NCBI GenBank assembly: GCA_000808095.1
Contig: CP009910.1
Span: 806,001 to 870,000, forward strand
DNA length: 64,000 nucleotides
DNA from: Borreliella chilensis
GTDB lineage: Bacteria > Spirochaetota > Spirochaetia > Borreliales > Borreliaceae
Reading direction: 5' to 3'
Within the stretch, counting starts at the first letter, position 1; the number at the start of each line of letters is the position of its first letter. The notes beneath the pieces were generated by a model. That model was not told where the DNA came from, searched no databases, and saw nothing but the letters and a program-made list of their open reading frames with translations. Shown here piece after piece: positions 43,803 through 54,033 of the stretch. The position numbers and the translations under genes were made by a program.

Positions 43803-45066
43803 GTCTTACATAATTGCTGAATTTTTTAAATATTTTTTAATTACATTCTTATTTTTCTTTTTTGTATTTTTTATAAATCAAATCTTATTCTTTATGAGAA
43901 TACTTCTTCAAAATTATGTTCCCTTTTTTAAAGCTTTTGTTTTTATTATATATTCTCTTCCCATGGTGATTGCGCTTTCTCCCCCTTTTGCTGCTTTGAT
44001 TTCAGTAATTCTTACTATTCATAAATTTAAGCTTCATAATGAAATTTTAGCTTTTCGTTCAATTGGCATATCAATTTTTGATTTGCTTATTCCATTTTTT
44101 AAATTGGGGCTAGTTATTGTTTTAGTATCTTTTATATCAAATGATATTTTGCTTCCACTTGGATCTATTGGTAGGTTAAAAATTTTTAACGAAATAAAAG
44201 AAGAAGTTCCTCATTTAGTATTAAAGCCTTATTCAAGCAAACAATATGGAGATTTGATTTTTGTTTCTGGTGAGAAGTCGGATAATGGTTATAAGAATGT
44301 AACTTTTTTTGATAATACTAGACTTAAGGGATTTGATAGAATATTTATGGCAAAAAATCTTGATATTAGAAAAGAAAATTTTCAGGTTTATTTTATTTTA
44401 AATGATGTTCTATCTATTGCTTTAACAGATAGTGAGAGTGGATTTTATGATTATTTTTATGCAGATAAAATGAAATATTCAATTGATCAGGTTACATTTA
44501 GCGATAGTTTTTTATTAAATTATGTAACTCCTTCGCAAATGAGCATGAGAGATGTTCTAAATTTAATTAGAAAGCAAAACAATTTAATATCAGATTCAAA
44601 TATAAAAAATAATCTAGAAGGAGACTTTTTAAGTTTAAATTTTTCAAATCTTTATTTAAATTATTTATATAATCAAAATTATTATGTGGATGAATCTTAT
44701 GTTTTTGAAAATTTAAATTATATGTATAATTTAAATTTAAATTTTAGACCATATCAAGATAAAAGCATAAAGCAAAATTTGGCTCTTTTTAATCTTGAAT
44801 TTTATCAAAAAATTAGTTTACCACTTTCGGTTTTGTTTTTCATTTTTTTGGCTTTTTCAATGGGAATGTATTCTAATAAAAAATATTCTATTATTCTTGA
44901 GCTTGTAATTTCAATTATTGTGTGTGTATTTTATTGGGTAATGTTTATTGGTGGGAAAGTTTATACTGTGCAGTATGCGCCAAACCCTATTATTGTTACT
45001 ATTTTACCCAATTTAATTTTAGTTATCGCTGGAGCAATTCTCTTTTTGAGATTATTAAGAAAATGA
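43777..45066 (+). CDS. LptF/LptG-family (YjgP/YjgQ) permease, first copy
   Basis: A 429-residue membrane protein with the family layout: three N-terminal helices (about 17-40, 50-80, 100-125), a periplasmic beta domain and three C-terminal helices (about 350-429). The conserved FFAALISVILTIHKFKLHNEILAFRSIGIS-type segment (FAALIS...E...RSIGIS) lies near residue 70. In LPS-makers LptF and LptG form the transmembrane pair of the LptB2FG exporter. Lyme spirochaetes make no LPS, so the cargo must differ. Overlaps its neighbours on both sides. Confidence 0.88.
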   Translation: MKILKNSYESYIIAEFFKYFLITFLFFFFVFFINQILFFMRILLQNYVPFFKAFVFIIYSLPMVIALSPPFAALISVILTIHKFKLHNEILAFRSIGISIFDLLIPFFKLGLVIVLVSFISNDILLPLGSIGRLKIFNEIKEEVPHLVLKPYSSKQYGDLIFVSGEKSDNGYKNVTFFDNTRLKGFDRIFMAKNLDIRKENFQVYFILNDVLSIALTDSESGFYDYFYADKMKYSIDQVTFSDSFLLNYVTPSQMSMRDVLNLIRKQNNLISDSNIKNNLEGDFLSLNFSNLYLNYLYNQNYYVDESYVFENLNYMYNLNLNFRPYQDKSIKQNLALFNLEFYQKISLPLSVLFFIFLAFSMGMYSNKKYSIILELVISIIVCVFYWVMFIGGKVYTVQYAPNPIIVTILPNLILVIAGAILFLRLLRK

Positions 45067-46130
45067 AAATAGATAAGCTTTTTGTAAAAAGTACTGTTCT
45101 TACTTTTTTATCCATGAACTTACTTTTCATGATATTAATTATACTTGGTGATTTATTTGTCAATCTTCTCAATTATCTTGAAAAAAATATTGGTTTTAAT
45201 GATATTCTTTATATTTATTATTTGTATTTGCCAAAAGCTTTCTCAGATGGAGTAGCTTTATCTTTTCTTTTTGCTATTTCTAATCTTATTGGTAATCTTT
45301 CTATGAGAAATGAAATAATAGGTCTTTTTAGTTGTGGCGTTCCGCTTACCAGGATATTAAGACCAATTATTTTAATTAGTATATTTATTTCGGTTATTCT
45401 TTTCTTTTTTGATAATTATTTAGTAATAGACACTGTAGCAAGAAGAGATATTCTTATTAAAAATAGTATTGGTGATAGTGGATCTAGTGATAGAACTGTA
45501 ATAATTAGAGATTTTGCTAGAGAAATTTATAATATTAAATCTTATGATATTGATGAGAATGCTTTTTCTAATTTAATGATTATAATTAGAGACAGTAAAG
45601 ATGAATTTCAAACAAGATATGATATAAATAAAGCCGAATGGAAAGATAATAAATGGAAGCTTTATGGCATTAGGGAGTTTGTTAAGGTTGGTAGAAAAGT
45701 AAAGGAGAATGCTTATGAGGTTCTCGATGGGACAGGAATTATTAAGCTAGAGCCTGATTATATAAGGACCGTAATGCTATCATCCAAGGCATTGAATTTT
45801 ACTAAACTTATTAATTGGATAAGTTTTCTCAAAAGTGAGCATTTAAATTATTCCGATGCATTGCTTGATTTGTTAAATAGGATATTCTTTACATTTAGAT
45901 TAATTCTTCTTAGCTTTACTGTTGGGTTTATTGCTCTTGCTCTTAAGAAAAATATTTTTATACTTAGTTTATTAAATAGTATTGCTTTTGCTGTTGTTTA
46001 TGTTATCTCCATTATAATTTTTAATTTTTTAGCAGATCTTGGTTATTTAAATATATACATAGCAAGTTCTTTTACAACTATGTTTTTTTTGGTTATTAAT
46101 TTTATTGTTTATAGGCTTGTTAGAAAATAA
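45063..46130 (+). CDS. LptF/LptG-family permease, second copy
   Basis: ATG 45063 overlaps the stop of the first permease by 4 bp, giving 355 residues. An open frame further upstream (to 44922) runs inside the other gene and is not used. It has the same architecture: helices near 12-34, 50-80 and 95-120, a periplasmic domain with VIIRDFAREIYNIKSYDID, and three helices near 270-350. Characteristic SLFLFAI-N-L motif region: LSFLFAISNLIGNLSMRNEI. As a tandem pair the two could form one heterodimeric exporter core with an LptB-type ATPase encoded elsewhere. Confidence 0.87.
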   Translation: MKIDKLFVKSTVLTFLSMNLLFMILIILGDLFVNLLNYLEKNIGFNDILYIYYLYLPKAFSDGVALSFLFAISNLIGNLSMRNEIIGLFSCGVPLTRILRPIILISIFISVILFFFDNYLVIDTVARRDILIKNSIGDSGSSDRTVIIRDFAREIYNIKSYDIDENAFSNLMIIIRDSKDEFQTRYDINKAEWKDNKWKLYGIREFVKVGRKVKENAYEVLDGTGIIKLEPDYIRTVMLSSKALNFTKLINWISFLKSEHLNYSDALLDLLNRIFFTFRLILLSFTVGFIALALKKNIFILSLLNSIAFAVVYVISIIIFNFLADLGYLNIYIASSFTTMFFLVINFIVYRLVRK

Positions 46131-46158
46131 TATATATAATAGTTTTTAGGATGTTTAT

Positions 46159-47286
46159 ATGTTTAGTGTAATTAAGAATGACAAACATTCTAAAGCAAGG
46201 ATTGGAGTTCTGAATCTTCCTCATGGAAAAGTAGATACCCCTTGTTTTATGCCAGTTGGTACTTTAGGAGCAATGAAAGGGTTAAAACATGCTGTTCTTG
46301 AAAAGTTGGGATGTAATTTGATGCTTGCAAATACTTATCATTTATATTTAAGACCAGGTATTAAAACTATTGAAAAGTATGGCAGTTTGCATAATTTTAC
46401 AACTTGGAATAAAAATTTTTTAACTGATTCGGGTGGATTTCAAGTATTTTCTCTTTCTAGCCTAAGAAAGATTGATCTAAAAGGTGTACATTTCAAATCT
46501 CATCTAGACGGATCTTATCATTATTTTACTCCTGAAGGAGTATTTGCTATGCAAGAAATTTTTGGTAGTGATATTATTATGCCACTTGATATTTGTAGTT
46601 CTTATGGGATTGATTATAATGAGGCCAATTTATATACAAATATTACAACCAATTGGGCTCGTAGTACAGTTAATTCTTATAAACATAAAAAAGAGGGATA
46701 CAGCGGGTTTTTATTTTTAATAACTCAGGGAAATTTTTTTAAAGATTTAAGGAAAAGAAGCATCAATGATATTCTAGAATTAGACAGTCCAGGTATTGCT
46801 ATTGGTGGTATTTCTGTTGGAGAACCAAGAGAAAAATATTTAGAAATTCTTGAATATAGTTCTTTGTTGATACCAAAAGAAAAACCAAGGTATGTAATGG
46901 GTATTGGAACCCCACATTATATACTTGATGCTATATATTATGGTATTGATATTTTTGATTGTGTTAATCCTGCAAGAATTGCTAGGCATGGATCTCTTTT
47001 GACAGATAATGGAATAATGCGCATTGGTAAAGAGGAGTATAAGAATGATACTTCTAGGGTAGAAAAAAATTGTGATTGTACTTTATGTACAAGGTATTCA
47101 AGAGGGTATTTAAGGCATTTGATAAAATCAAAAGAGCTTTTTGGAATAATTTTGGCAAGTGAGCATAATATTAACTATATGTTTAGATTAATTTCAAAGA
47201 TTAGAACCGCAATTCTAAATGATAATTTTTTAAACTTTAGAACCGCATACTTAAGAAAATATGAAGAGGGAAACTTAGATGAATAA
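46159..47286 (+). CDS. tgt: Queuine tRNA-ribosyltransferase
   Basis: Exchanges guanine-34 of GUN-anticodon tRNAs for a queuosine precursor. The 375-residue protein has the catalytic-site [10 protein letters not shown] (D90), [11 protein letters not shown], the nucleophile motif [12 protein letters not shown] (D267; most homologues read DCVLPTRNARHG) and the zinc site C305, C307, C310 with H336 in SEHN. All key residues are present. It overlaps murJ by 8 bp. Confidence 0.96.
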   Translation: MFSVIKNDKHSKARIGVLNLPHGKVDTPCFMPVGTLGAMKGLKHAVLEKLGCNLMLANTYHLYLRPGIKTIEKYGSLHNFTTWNKNFLTDSGGFQVFSLSSLRKIDLKGVHFKSHLDGSYHYFTPEGVFAMQEIFGSDIIMPLDICSSYGIDYNEANLYTNITTNWARSTVNSYKHKKEGYSGFLFLITQGNFFKDLRKRSINDILELDSPGIAIGGISVGEPREKYLEILEYSSLLIPKEKPRYVMGIGTPHYILDAIYYGIDIFDCVNPARIARHGSLLTDNGIMRIGKEEYKNDTSRVEKNCDCTLCTRYSRGYLRHLIKSKELFGIILASEHNINYMFRLISKIRTAILNDNFLNFRTAYLRKYEEGNLDE

Positions 47287-48799
47287 ATATGTTGTTTCTA
47301 CAGTTTTAGTCATGATTTCCACTTTTTTTTCACGAATAATGGGATTTGCAAAAGTAAAGATTTTCTCTTATTATTTTGGTGCAGATCTTGATGCTGATAT
47401 TTTTAATTATGTTTTCAATATTCCTAATAATTTGCGAAAAATTCTTTCAGAGGGCGCAATGACTTCAGCCTTTTTACCTGAATTTACATATGAAAAAAAC
47501 AAATCACACAAAAAAGCTGTTTCTTTTTTCAGAACTGTTATAACCTTTAATGTTATCTCTATTGGTTTGATTATTGTATTTATGATTTTTTTTGCAAAGC
47601 CTGTTATGTATTTTTTATCTTATTACAGAGGAGAAAACTTAATTTTTGCAAGCTCTGTATTTAGGTATTTAGTATTATATATTTTACTTATAAGCATATC
47701 ATCAATATTTACATCTGCTTTAAACTCATATAAAATTTTTTTTATTCCATCATTTTCACCTATAATGCTTTCTTTTGGAATAATATTGAGCATATTTTTA
47801 TTTTATGATCGTTTTGGAATATATAGTGCTGTTATTGGTGTAATTTTTGGGGGTTTTTTACAATTCCTGGTTCCGTGTATAAATTGCTTTATGATTGGTT
47901 TTGCTTGGAAGCCAACATTTTATTTTAGAGAAAAAGTATTTTTAAATTTTTTAAGTAGATGGGTTCGTATGATTTTTGGATTTTCTATTTCAATTGTTAC
48001 TCAGCAAATTTCATTTGTATTAGCGTCTACTCTTGAGATAGGAAGTGTTTCTATTCTTAGCAATGCTGTGGTTTATTATCAGCTTCCTGTAGGAATTTTT
48101 TATATTTCTATTGTTACAGTAATTTTTCCTAAAATGGCAGAGTATGCCCTGTTAGGGAATAAAATCAAATTAAATGCACTTTTAGTAGATGGAATTAAAA
48201 TTTTGTTATTAATTTTTATTCCGGTATCTTTCATGATGTTTATTTGGTCTGATTATATTTTAAATTTATTTCTTATGGGTGGAAAGTTTTCTATTTATGA
48301 CACTCAAAAAACAGCAAGTGTTTTGAGATGTTTTCTTTTAGGTTTACTCTTTTATTCAATGTTTAGTTTTTTTCAAAAATATTATTTTTCTATTCGTGAT
48401 GCAAAAACACCATTTTATTTGAGTGTTTTATTTTCTGTTCTTGATATTGCATTTTCTGTTTTTGGTATTAGCTATTATGGTTTGAATGCTTTAGCATTAG
48501 CTCAATCTATTTCTTTTGTGATTTGTGTAATTGTTTTTTATTTTATAATATTAAAAAGTGGAGTTAAAATTAATTTAATTGAGATTTTATTTGTTATTTT
48601 AAGGTCAATTATTACGCTTTTCCCTTTATATATAATTTATTATTTTTTTGGAAAGCTCCAGTGGGATGTGGGTTTTAGTTTGAAAAATCTTTATTTTTTA
48701 ATTATAGCGGGAATTGTTAGTATTTTGATTTTGATTATTTGCTATTCTGTTTTAGGAATAAATAAATTTTTCAATTTTATTAGGAAGGATGTTTTATGA
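47279..48799 (+). CDS. murJ: MurJ, lipid II flippase (MVF family)
   Basis: Flips lipid II across the cytoplasmic membrane for peptidoglycan synthesis, completing the MurG and MurC steps encoded elsewhere in the window. The 506-residue protein shows about 13-14 hydrophobic helices. The N-terminal [21 protein letters not shown] segment contains the conserved Arg. [18 protein letters not shown] follows, and [27 protein letters not shown] lies mid-protein (about residues 258-284). It overlaps tgt by 8 bp and the next gene by 4 bp. Confidence 0.95.
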   Translation: MNKYVVSTVLVMISTFFSRIMGFAKVKIFSYYFGADLDADIFNYVFNIPNNLRKILSEGAMTSAFLPEFTYEKNKSHKKAVSFFRTVITFNVISIGLIIVFMIFFAKPVMYFLSYYRGENLIFASSVFRYLVLYILLISISSIFTSALNSYKIFFIPSFSPIMLSFGIILSIFLFYDRFGIYSAVIGVIFGGFLQFLVPCINCFMIGFAWKPTFYFREKVFLNFLSRWVRMIFGFSISIVTQQISFVLASTLEIGSVSILSNAVVYYQLPVGIFYISIVTVIFPKMAEYALLGNKIKLNALLVDGIKILLLIFIPVSFMMFIWSDYILNLFLMGGKFSIYDTQKTASVLRCFLLGLLFYSMFSFFQKYYFSIRDAKTPFYLSVLFSVLDIAFSVFGISYYGLNALALAQSISFVICVIVFYFIILKSGVKINLIEILFVILRSIITLFPLYIIYYFFGKLQWDVGFSLKNLYFLIIAGIVSILILIICYSVLGINKFFNFIRKDVL

Positions 48800-50202
48800 A
48801 ATATTTTAACTTTTTATTTTTTTCACTTATTATAAATATTTATGCTCAAAATATTAATTCTCCAACTCTTCCCAAACTCCCTATGTCGCCTGAAATAACA
48901 GAAGATAAGCTTGATAAAGAAAATTCTTTTAAAGATACGAATTTTTCTAACGTTGGTTTAGCTAGTAAGTATGTTAATGACACAATTCTTTATGGACTTG
49001 ATAGCCAAGTTGTAAGCATTATAAAAGCTCTTAAAAAGTCAAGTGATAGTCAATATAATCTTTCTCTTAAAAAAAGACTTGAGAAAACTTTTAATGCCGA
49101 GATTAAAAAGGAAATACTTGAGCTGTTTATTTCTCTGAAGTATTCAGGGGGCATTGATACAGCAAATTATATTCTTGAAAATTATGAAAACAAAAGATAT
49201 TCAAATGCTTTATTTGGTTTGGCAATTTCGTATCTTAAAGAGTTTGGTAATAAAGAGAAGTTAAAAAAAATCCTTGTTGACATTCTTGAAAATAAAGAAG
49301 GCAATATTGTATCTATTGCGGCTTATTATCTTGGAGAGCTTAATTCTCTTGAATATTCTAAGAATATGTTAGAAGTTTTTGAAAAATATTCTGGTAATGA
49401 TGGTACTAGAAGGGAAATACTTATTGCTCTTGGAAAGATGTCTGCTGTTGATTATCAAAATAAAATTTATGAGATTTCTTTAGATAATTATGAAAGTCCA
49501 TCAATTAAGGCTGCTGCAATCGAGGCTTTGTCATATCTTGCCCCAGATAAAGTAATTACAAATGCTGATTTGTATCTTCAGAATAATAACAATAATTTAA
49601 ATATTAAATTAGCTATTATTGCTTCTTTGTCTAAAGATTCTTCTTTAAAATCCAAAGAGATTTTACAAGGATTTTTAAGAGATTCTGATGATAATATTAG
49701 ATTTAAAGCTATTAATGCAATTAAAGGACATAAGGACTCTTCAGCAAGGGATGTATTGATTTATAAACTTAAAAACGATCCATCTTTTAAAGTTAGAGAG
49801 GCTTCTGCTAAAGCTTTAATTGATATGGATCTTGGAGATATTGAGATAAAAAACATTATGTTTGATGTTAAGATTGACAATGGTTTTAAAATTTCAATGT
49901 TTAGCTATCTTTTAGATAAAAATTCTTTAAAAGCATTATCAATTGCTTTAGAAATTGTTAATAAAGAAAATGTTAATAGACCTTCAAATGTTTTAAAAGG
50001 TATTGCTTCAATGCTGGCTGGCAAAAAGGGAAATTTTGATACTTTTTATTCTAAAATCATTGATAGTAAAAATATTGATTTAATGCATTTTGCATTAAAA
50101 GGTGCTATTTATAATAAATCTTCAACACTTTTTAGTAAACTTAAAAAGATTAAAAGTGAAACAGACTCTGAATACATTAAAATGCTTTTAAAAGATTATT
50201 AG
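48796..50202 (+). CDS. Exported HEAT-repeat protein
   Basis: A 468-residue protein with a signal peptide (residues 1-17, YFNFLFFSLIINIYAQ). Most of the rest consists of HEAT-like helical repeats, for example IVSIAAYYLGEL, RREILIALGKM, SIKAAAIEALSYL, NIRFKAINAIKGH and FKVREASAKALIDM. Such solenoids are protein-binding scaffolds; no enzymatic function is visible. The ATGA overlap with murJ suggests co-expression and a periplasmic role related to the cell wall, by context only. Corresponds to BB0811 by order. Confidence 0.8.
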   Translation: MKYFNFLFFSLIINIYAQNINSPTLPKLPMSPEITEDKLDKENSFKDTNFSNVGLASKYVNDTILYGLDSQVVSIIKALKKSSDSQYNLSLKKRLEKTFNAEIKKEILELFISLKYSGGIDTANYILENYENKRYSNALFGLAISYLKEFGNKEKLKKILVDILENKEGNIVSIAAYYLGELNSLEYSKNMLEVFEKYSGNDGTRREILIALGKMSAVDYQNKIYEISLDNYESPSIKAAAIEALSYLAPDKVITNADLYLQNNNNNLNIKLAIIASLSKDSSLKSKEILQGFLRDSDDNIRFKAINAIKGHKDSSARDVLIYKLKNDPSFKVREASAKALIDMDLGDIEIKNIMFDVKIDNGFKISMFSYLLDKNSLKALSIALEIVNKENVNRPSNVLKGIASMLAGKKGNFDTFYSKIIDSKNIDLMHFALKGAIYNKSSTLFSKLKKIKSETDSEYIKMLLKDY

Positions 50203-50233
50203 ATTATTAATAAACTGTTAAAGTAGAGTAAGA

Positions 50234-51406
50234 TTAGTAGAAAATTTTTAAAATTTCTTTAGCTATTTCTGATTTTTTCATTTCTGGGAGTTCTTTTATG
50301 CTTTCTTGATTTATTATATAAACTTTGTTTAAGTTTGAACTAAAGTATTTAATTTCATTTGCAATGATAAAGTCCAAATTTTTATTTTTTAATTTTTCTT
50401 TGGCGTTTTGAATTAAATTTTTATAATTCTCAGCGCAAAATCCGACAACAATTTGGTTTTCAAACTTATTGTTCCCTATGTGCTTAATTATGTCAGGATT
50501 TTTTACTAATTTTATGTATAGGGTGTTGGTTTTATTTTTTTTAATTTTACTGTTAAAGATATGTTTGGGTCTAAAATCGGCAACAGCTGCAGCTCCAATT
50601 ATTATTTCAAATTTATTGTATATTTTAAGAGCTTCTTTATACATTTCCATTGCAGTTTTTACTTTTATAATATTGACCCCTTCAGGTTCATTTTCATTGG
50701 TTGGCCCTGTAATAATTGTAACCTTAGCGCCGAGTTTGTTAGCTTCTTGTGCCAAACAAAACCCCATTTTGCCTGTTGATGTATTTGAAAAATAACGAAT
50801 TGGATCTATGAATTCTTCAGTTCTGGATGCTGTTATGAGTATTTTTTTATTTTTAAGGAAGGGTTTTTGTTTGAATTCATTCAATATTATTTTTATAATT
50901 TTGTCCTCATTTTTAAGACGCCCTAAAGCGTTTGATGAGCAAGCCAAGAATCCTTTATCAGGCTCAATGAATCTATAATTATAGTTTGTAAGTTTTTTTA
51001 TATTTTCTTTTAAGATAGGGTTTGAATACATTACGTTATTCATTGCTATTGCAAAATAGGTGGGGGCTGTGCTTGCAGATATGATTGTAGTTAATGCATC
51101 ATCAGCAATTCCTGATGCAACTTTAGATATTGTGTTGTAGGTAGCAGGAATAATAAGAATTAGGTGAGCCCATTTTGCAATTTTTATATGTTCAACCTCA
51201 TTATGGTTTGAATCCCATAGATTGGTAATTATTTTGTTCTTAGAAATGGTTTCTAGGGTTATTGGTGTAATAAATTTAGTTGCATTTTTTGTCATTACAA
51301 CTTTAACGTTGTATCCTAATTTAACTAAACTAGAAACTATGTAAACTGACTTGTAAGAGGCTATGCCCCCACATATACCAATTAATATATGTTTATTTTT
51401 ATTCAT
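50234..51406 (-). CDS. coaBC: CoaBC, phosphopantothenoylcysteine decarboxylase / synthase
   Basis: Bifunctional enzyme making 4'-phosphopantetheine for coenzyme A. Residues 1-180 form the flavoprotein CoaC half (GICGGIASYKS, HIKIAKWAHLILIIPAT, AMNNVMYSNP and the FLACSSNALGRL substrate clamp with Cys). Residues 185-390 form the CoaB half (ASRTEEFIDPIRYFSNTSTGKMG, residues about 190-212, and LVKNPDII). It is convergent with the HEAT-repeat gene and divergent from yhdT-panF, which import its precursor's source, pantothenate. Confidence 0.96.
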   Translation of the reverse strand: MNKNKHILIGICGGIASYKSVYIVSSLVKLGYNVKVVMTKNATKFITPITLETISKNKIITNLWDSNHNEVEHIKIAKWAHLILIIPATYNTISKVASGIADDALTTIISASTAPTYFAIAMNNVMYSNPILKENIKKLTNYNYRFIEPDKGFLACSSNALGRLKNEDKIIKIILNEFKQKPFLKNKKILITASRTEEFIDPIRYFSNTSTGKMGFCLAQEANKLGAKVTIITGPTNENEPEGVNIIKVKTAMEMYKEALKIYNKFEIIIGAAAVADFRPKHIFNSKIKKNKTNTLYIKLVKNPDIIKHIGNNKFENQIVVGFCAENYKNLIQNAKEKLKNKNLDFIIANEIKYFSSNLNKVYIINQESIKELPEMKKSEIAKEILKIFY

Positions 51407-51490
51407 ATTTTATATATAGTATATATTATTTGTATTTTATATTTATAACTTTATAAGTTTTTGTTATTCTTTTGCTAAAGGCTGTTTTAA

Positions 51491-51685
51491 ATGAGAAATA
51501 AGATTTTGTATGCTATATTATTGTATGTTTGTATGTTTTTCTTGTGGTTTTGTTTTGCTTATTTTATTGACACATCAGCTATCATCTTTAATATTCCTTT
51601 GTGGTTTTTTGGGTCAGGGATATTGTTTCCTATTATAAATTTTTTTTTGATTTGTTTGTTTATTTTATTGGTTAGTAGATCTTGA
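51491..51685 (+). CDS. YhdT-like small membrane protein (DUF997)
   Basis: A 64-residue protein with two membrane helices (about 8-27 and 39-61) separated by a short loop containing IPLWFFGSG, the pattern of YhdT/DUF997. Genes of this family nearly always stand directly before panF, as here (53 bp), so it is probably an accessory of the pantothenate symporter. The exact role is unknown. It is divergent from coaBC. Confidence 0.8.
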   Translation: MRNKILYAILLYVCMFFLWFCFAYFIDTSAIIFNIPLWFFGSGILFPIINFFLICLFILLVSRS

Positions 51686-51738
51686 TACATTGTTGGTAAT
51701 TTTTTAGATTTTTTAAAAACAGAAATAAGGGTAGTTTT

Positions 51739-53073
51739 TTGCTATTAAATAAATACTTTCTTGCAAATCGGAATATTAATTTTATTATTATGGCCTTGTT
51801 ATTTTCTTCTAGCTATATTAGTGCTAGCAGTTTTATTTCTGGGCCCTCTGCTGTTTATAAGTATGGATTATCTTTCATATTGTTAGCTACTATACAAATT
51901 CCCACAACTTTAATTGCTTTTATTGTTGTTGGCGAGAGATTAAATAGAGAATCAAAAAAAATTAATGCAATAAATATTATTGATTATATTAGATATAGAT
52001 ATAATAGCGATTTTTTGGCGTTATTGAGTGGATTTGTATTAATATTTTTTTCAATGTTTTTGATTTCTGCTCAATTAATAGGCGGTGCCAAGCTTATAGA
52101 AGTTTTTTGGGGAATTGATTATGCAGTTGGTCTTTTATTTTTTACTGTATTAATTTTTATTTATGTATTTTTTGGAGGATTCAAGGCAGTAGCTTATACG
52201 GATTTAATTCAAGGATTTTTAATGCTAGTTTCATCTGTTATTTTGTTTTCTAAGATATTGGATTTGGGAGGGGGTATTAGTAATTTGTTCAAGATTGCAA
52301 TATCTAGTTTAGATAAAAACCTTTTACTTCCTTCAAATGTTGATTTAAAACCACAATATATAGTTTCTTTTTGGATATTAATAGGGATAGGAGTGTTAGG
52401 GCATCCTCAGATTATTAATAATTTTATAGCATTTAAAGATGAGAATGTTATAAAATTTTCACTGCCCATTTCTACTTTTATTATTAGTTTTTTAATTATT
52501 TTAATGCATTTAATAGGATTTTTTGCTATTATTCTTTTCCCAGATTTAAATCCGAATGATAAAGTTGTTTTAAATGTAGCTTTAAAAGTTTTAAATTCTT
52601 TTTCTTGTTTTATGTTTTTTATGGGTCTTTTGTCCGCAATAATGTCTACGGTAGATTCGAATTTACTCTTAGTGACATCTGTTTTAATAAAGTCAATATT
52701 TATTTTCAAAAAGGATTTAAAAGAAGATGTAAGTGTTATCAGAGTGATAATGATTTCTAATATTTTTTTTATTTTAATAATACTTGTCTTTTCTTTCTTT
52801 CCTCCTAATTTTTTATTCTTTGTTAATATTTTTGCTTTTGGGGCTTTGGAAGTTTCATTTTTTCCTATTATTGTTTTTGGACTTTATTTTAATTTTGCAA
52901 GTAAAATAGCGGCGCTTGCTTCTATGTTTTTAGGTTTGGGATTTTATTTGTGCATTTCATGCTTTAGTTTAAATATTTGGTTTTTTCATCCCGTTTTTCC
53001 AGCATTTTTTGTTTCTATATTTACATTTTTAATAGTTAATTTTTTTTGTAAAAAATATAGCAAAGTTTATTAG
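51739..53073 (+). CDS. panF: Sodium/pantothenate symporter, apparently lacking the first membrane helix
   Basis: Imports pantothenate with sodium. The 444-residue SSS-family protein has NKYFLANRNINF followed by SSSYISASSFISGPSAVYKYGL (about residues 24-45), clearly PanF, and FGGFKAVAYTDLIQGFLM further on. Start is TTG 51739 with AAGGG about 8 nt upstream. The enterobacterial protein has about 35 residues, including a first helix, before the corresponding NEYFLGSR. Here the open frame extends only 13 codons further (KNRNKGSF) before TAA 51697 and has no start. Length is otherwise normal. Confidence 0.9.
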   Translation: MLLNKYFLANRNINFIIMALLFSSSYISASSFISGPSAVYKYGLSFILLATIQIPTTLIAFIVVGERLNRESKKINAINIIDYIRYRYNSDFLALLSGFVLIFFSMFLISAQLIGGAKLIEVFWGIDYAVGLLFFTVLIFIYVFFGGFKAVAYTDLIQGFLMLVSSVILFSKILDLGGGISNLFKIAISSLDKNLLLPSNVDLKPQYIVSFWILIGIGVLGHPQIINNFIAFKDENVIKFSLPISTFIISFLIILMHLIGFFAIILFPDLNPNDKVVLNVALKVLNSFSCFMFFMGLLSAIMSTVDSNLLLVTSVLIKSIFIFKKDLKEDVSVIRVIMISNIFFILIILVFSFFPPNFLFFVNIFAFGALEVSFFPIIVFGLYFNFASKIAALASMFLGLGFYLCISCFSLNIWFFHPVFPAFFVSIFTFLIVNFFCKKYSKVY

Positions 53074-53085
53074 GGTGATTGTTTC

Positions 53086-54033
53086 TTGCGATTTGATAAA
53101 TATATCTTTTTAGAAGTTCTTGCCAATGATAATGGTAAGCGACTAGATTCAATTTTGATTAAAATTTTAAATTTTTCTAAAGTTCGGATAATAAAGCATA
53201 TTAGAAAGGGTGATATTAAGCTAAATGGTCTAAAGCCACATTTTTCATGTAGAGTTTGTAAGGGGGATAGAATTTATTTGTATAAGCCTTTAGCTCAAAA
53301 TTTGAACTTAACTATGGATGAATGTTATAAAAGCAATATTAATTTTCAAGGTATTCAAAAAAGAATAATTTATGAGGATAGTGATTTGCTTGTCTTGGAT
53401 AAGCAAAGGGGCATGTTAGTTCATGGGGGCAGAGACTCTCTTGATTTTGTAGTAAATGCATATCTTTTAAGTGAAGATCTGAGATCTTTAAGCTTTAAGC
53501 CTTCGGCAGTCCACAGGCTTGATAGAAATACTTCCGGTATTGTTATTTTTGCGAAAAATATAAATGCTGCAAGAAAACTAAGTATTGCATTTAGTAGTGG
53601 ATCTATAACTAAAAAATATTTTGCAATACTCTCAGGTGAGGTTAAGTCGACTGCTATTTATAAAAATCATTTATTTAGAGATAAAAACCTCAGGAAAACT
53701 TTTGTTTTAGAGGATGAAAAGTGTATTAATGCGATTACAAAGGTTAATCCAATATTATCTTCAAAAAGAGCTACTCTTGCTGAGATTGTTATTAAAACGG
53801 GTTTTACTCATCAAATAAGGTCTCAATGTTCTTTTAATAATCATCCTTTAATTAATGATAAGAAATATCATGATAAGTTCAGGAAAAGTAATTACTTTTT
53901 ACATTCTTTTTTGGTAAAATTTAATGAAGCATTCTTTTTAAAGAATGAATTTTATGCTAAGCCTAGTTTAGAATTTTTAAAGCAAGTAAAAGATATGTTT
54001 GATGTCTATGAATTTTCAGAATTTTTCAAGTAG
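53086..54033 (+). CDS. RluA-family large-subunit pseudouridine synthase with S4 domain
   Basis: Isomerises uridines in 23S rRNA or tRNA. The 315-residue protein begins at TTG 53086. It has an S4 RNA-binding domain (about 12-75, GKRLDSILIKILNFSKVRIIK), then IIYEDSDLLVLDKQRGMLVH, the catalytic HRLDRNTSGIVIFAKN with Asp146, and TGFTHQIRSQCS. Which of RluC or RluD it equals cannot be decided here. It overlaps the next gene by 32 bp and follows panF by 12 bp. Confidence 0.93.
   Translation: MRFDKYIFLEVLANDNGKRLDSILIKILNFSKVRIIKHIRKGDIKLNGLKPHFSCRVCKGDRIYLYKPLAQNLNLTMDECYKSNINFQGIQKRIIYEDSDLLVLDKQRGMLVHGGRDSLDFVVNAYLLSEDLRSLSFKPSAVHRLDRNTSGIVIFAKNINAARKLSIAFSSGSITKKYFAILSGEVKSTAIYKNHLFRDKNLRKTFVLEDEKCINAITKVNPILSSKRATLAEIVIKTGFTHQIRSQCSFNNHPLINDKKYHDKFRKSNYFLHSFLVKFNEAFFLKNEFYAKPSLEFLKQVKDMFDVYEFSEFFK

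Noticed and set aside
44922..45062. Longer form of the second LptF/G permease
   Set aside because: The extension lies inside the first permease gene in another frame; ATG 45063 gives the standard ATGA overlap and family N-terminus.
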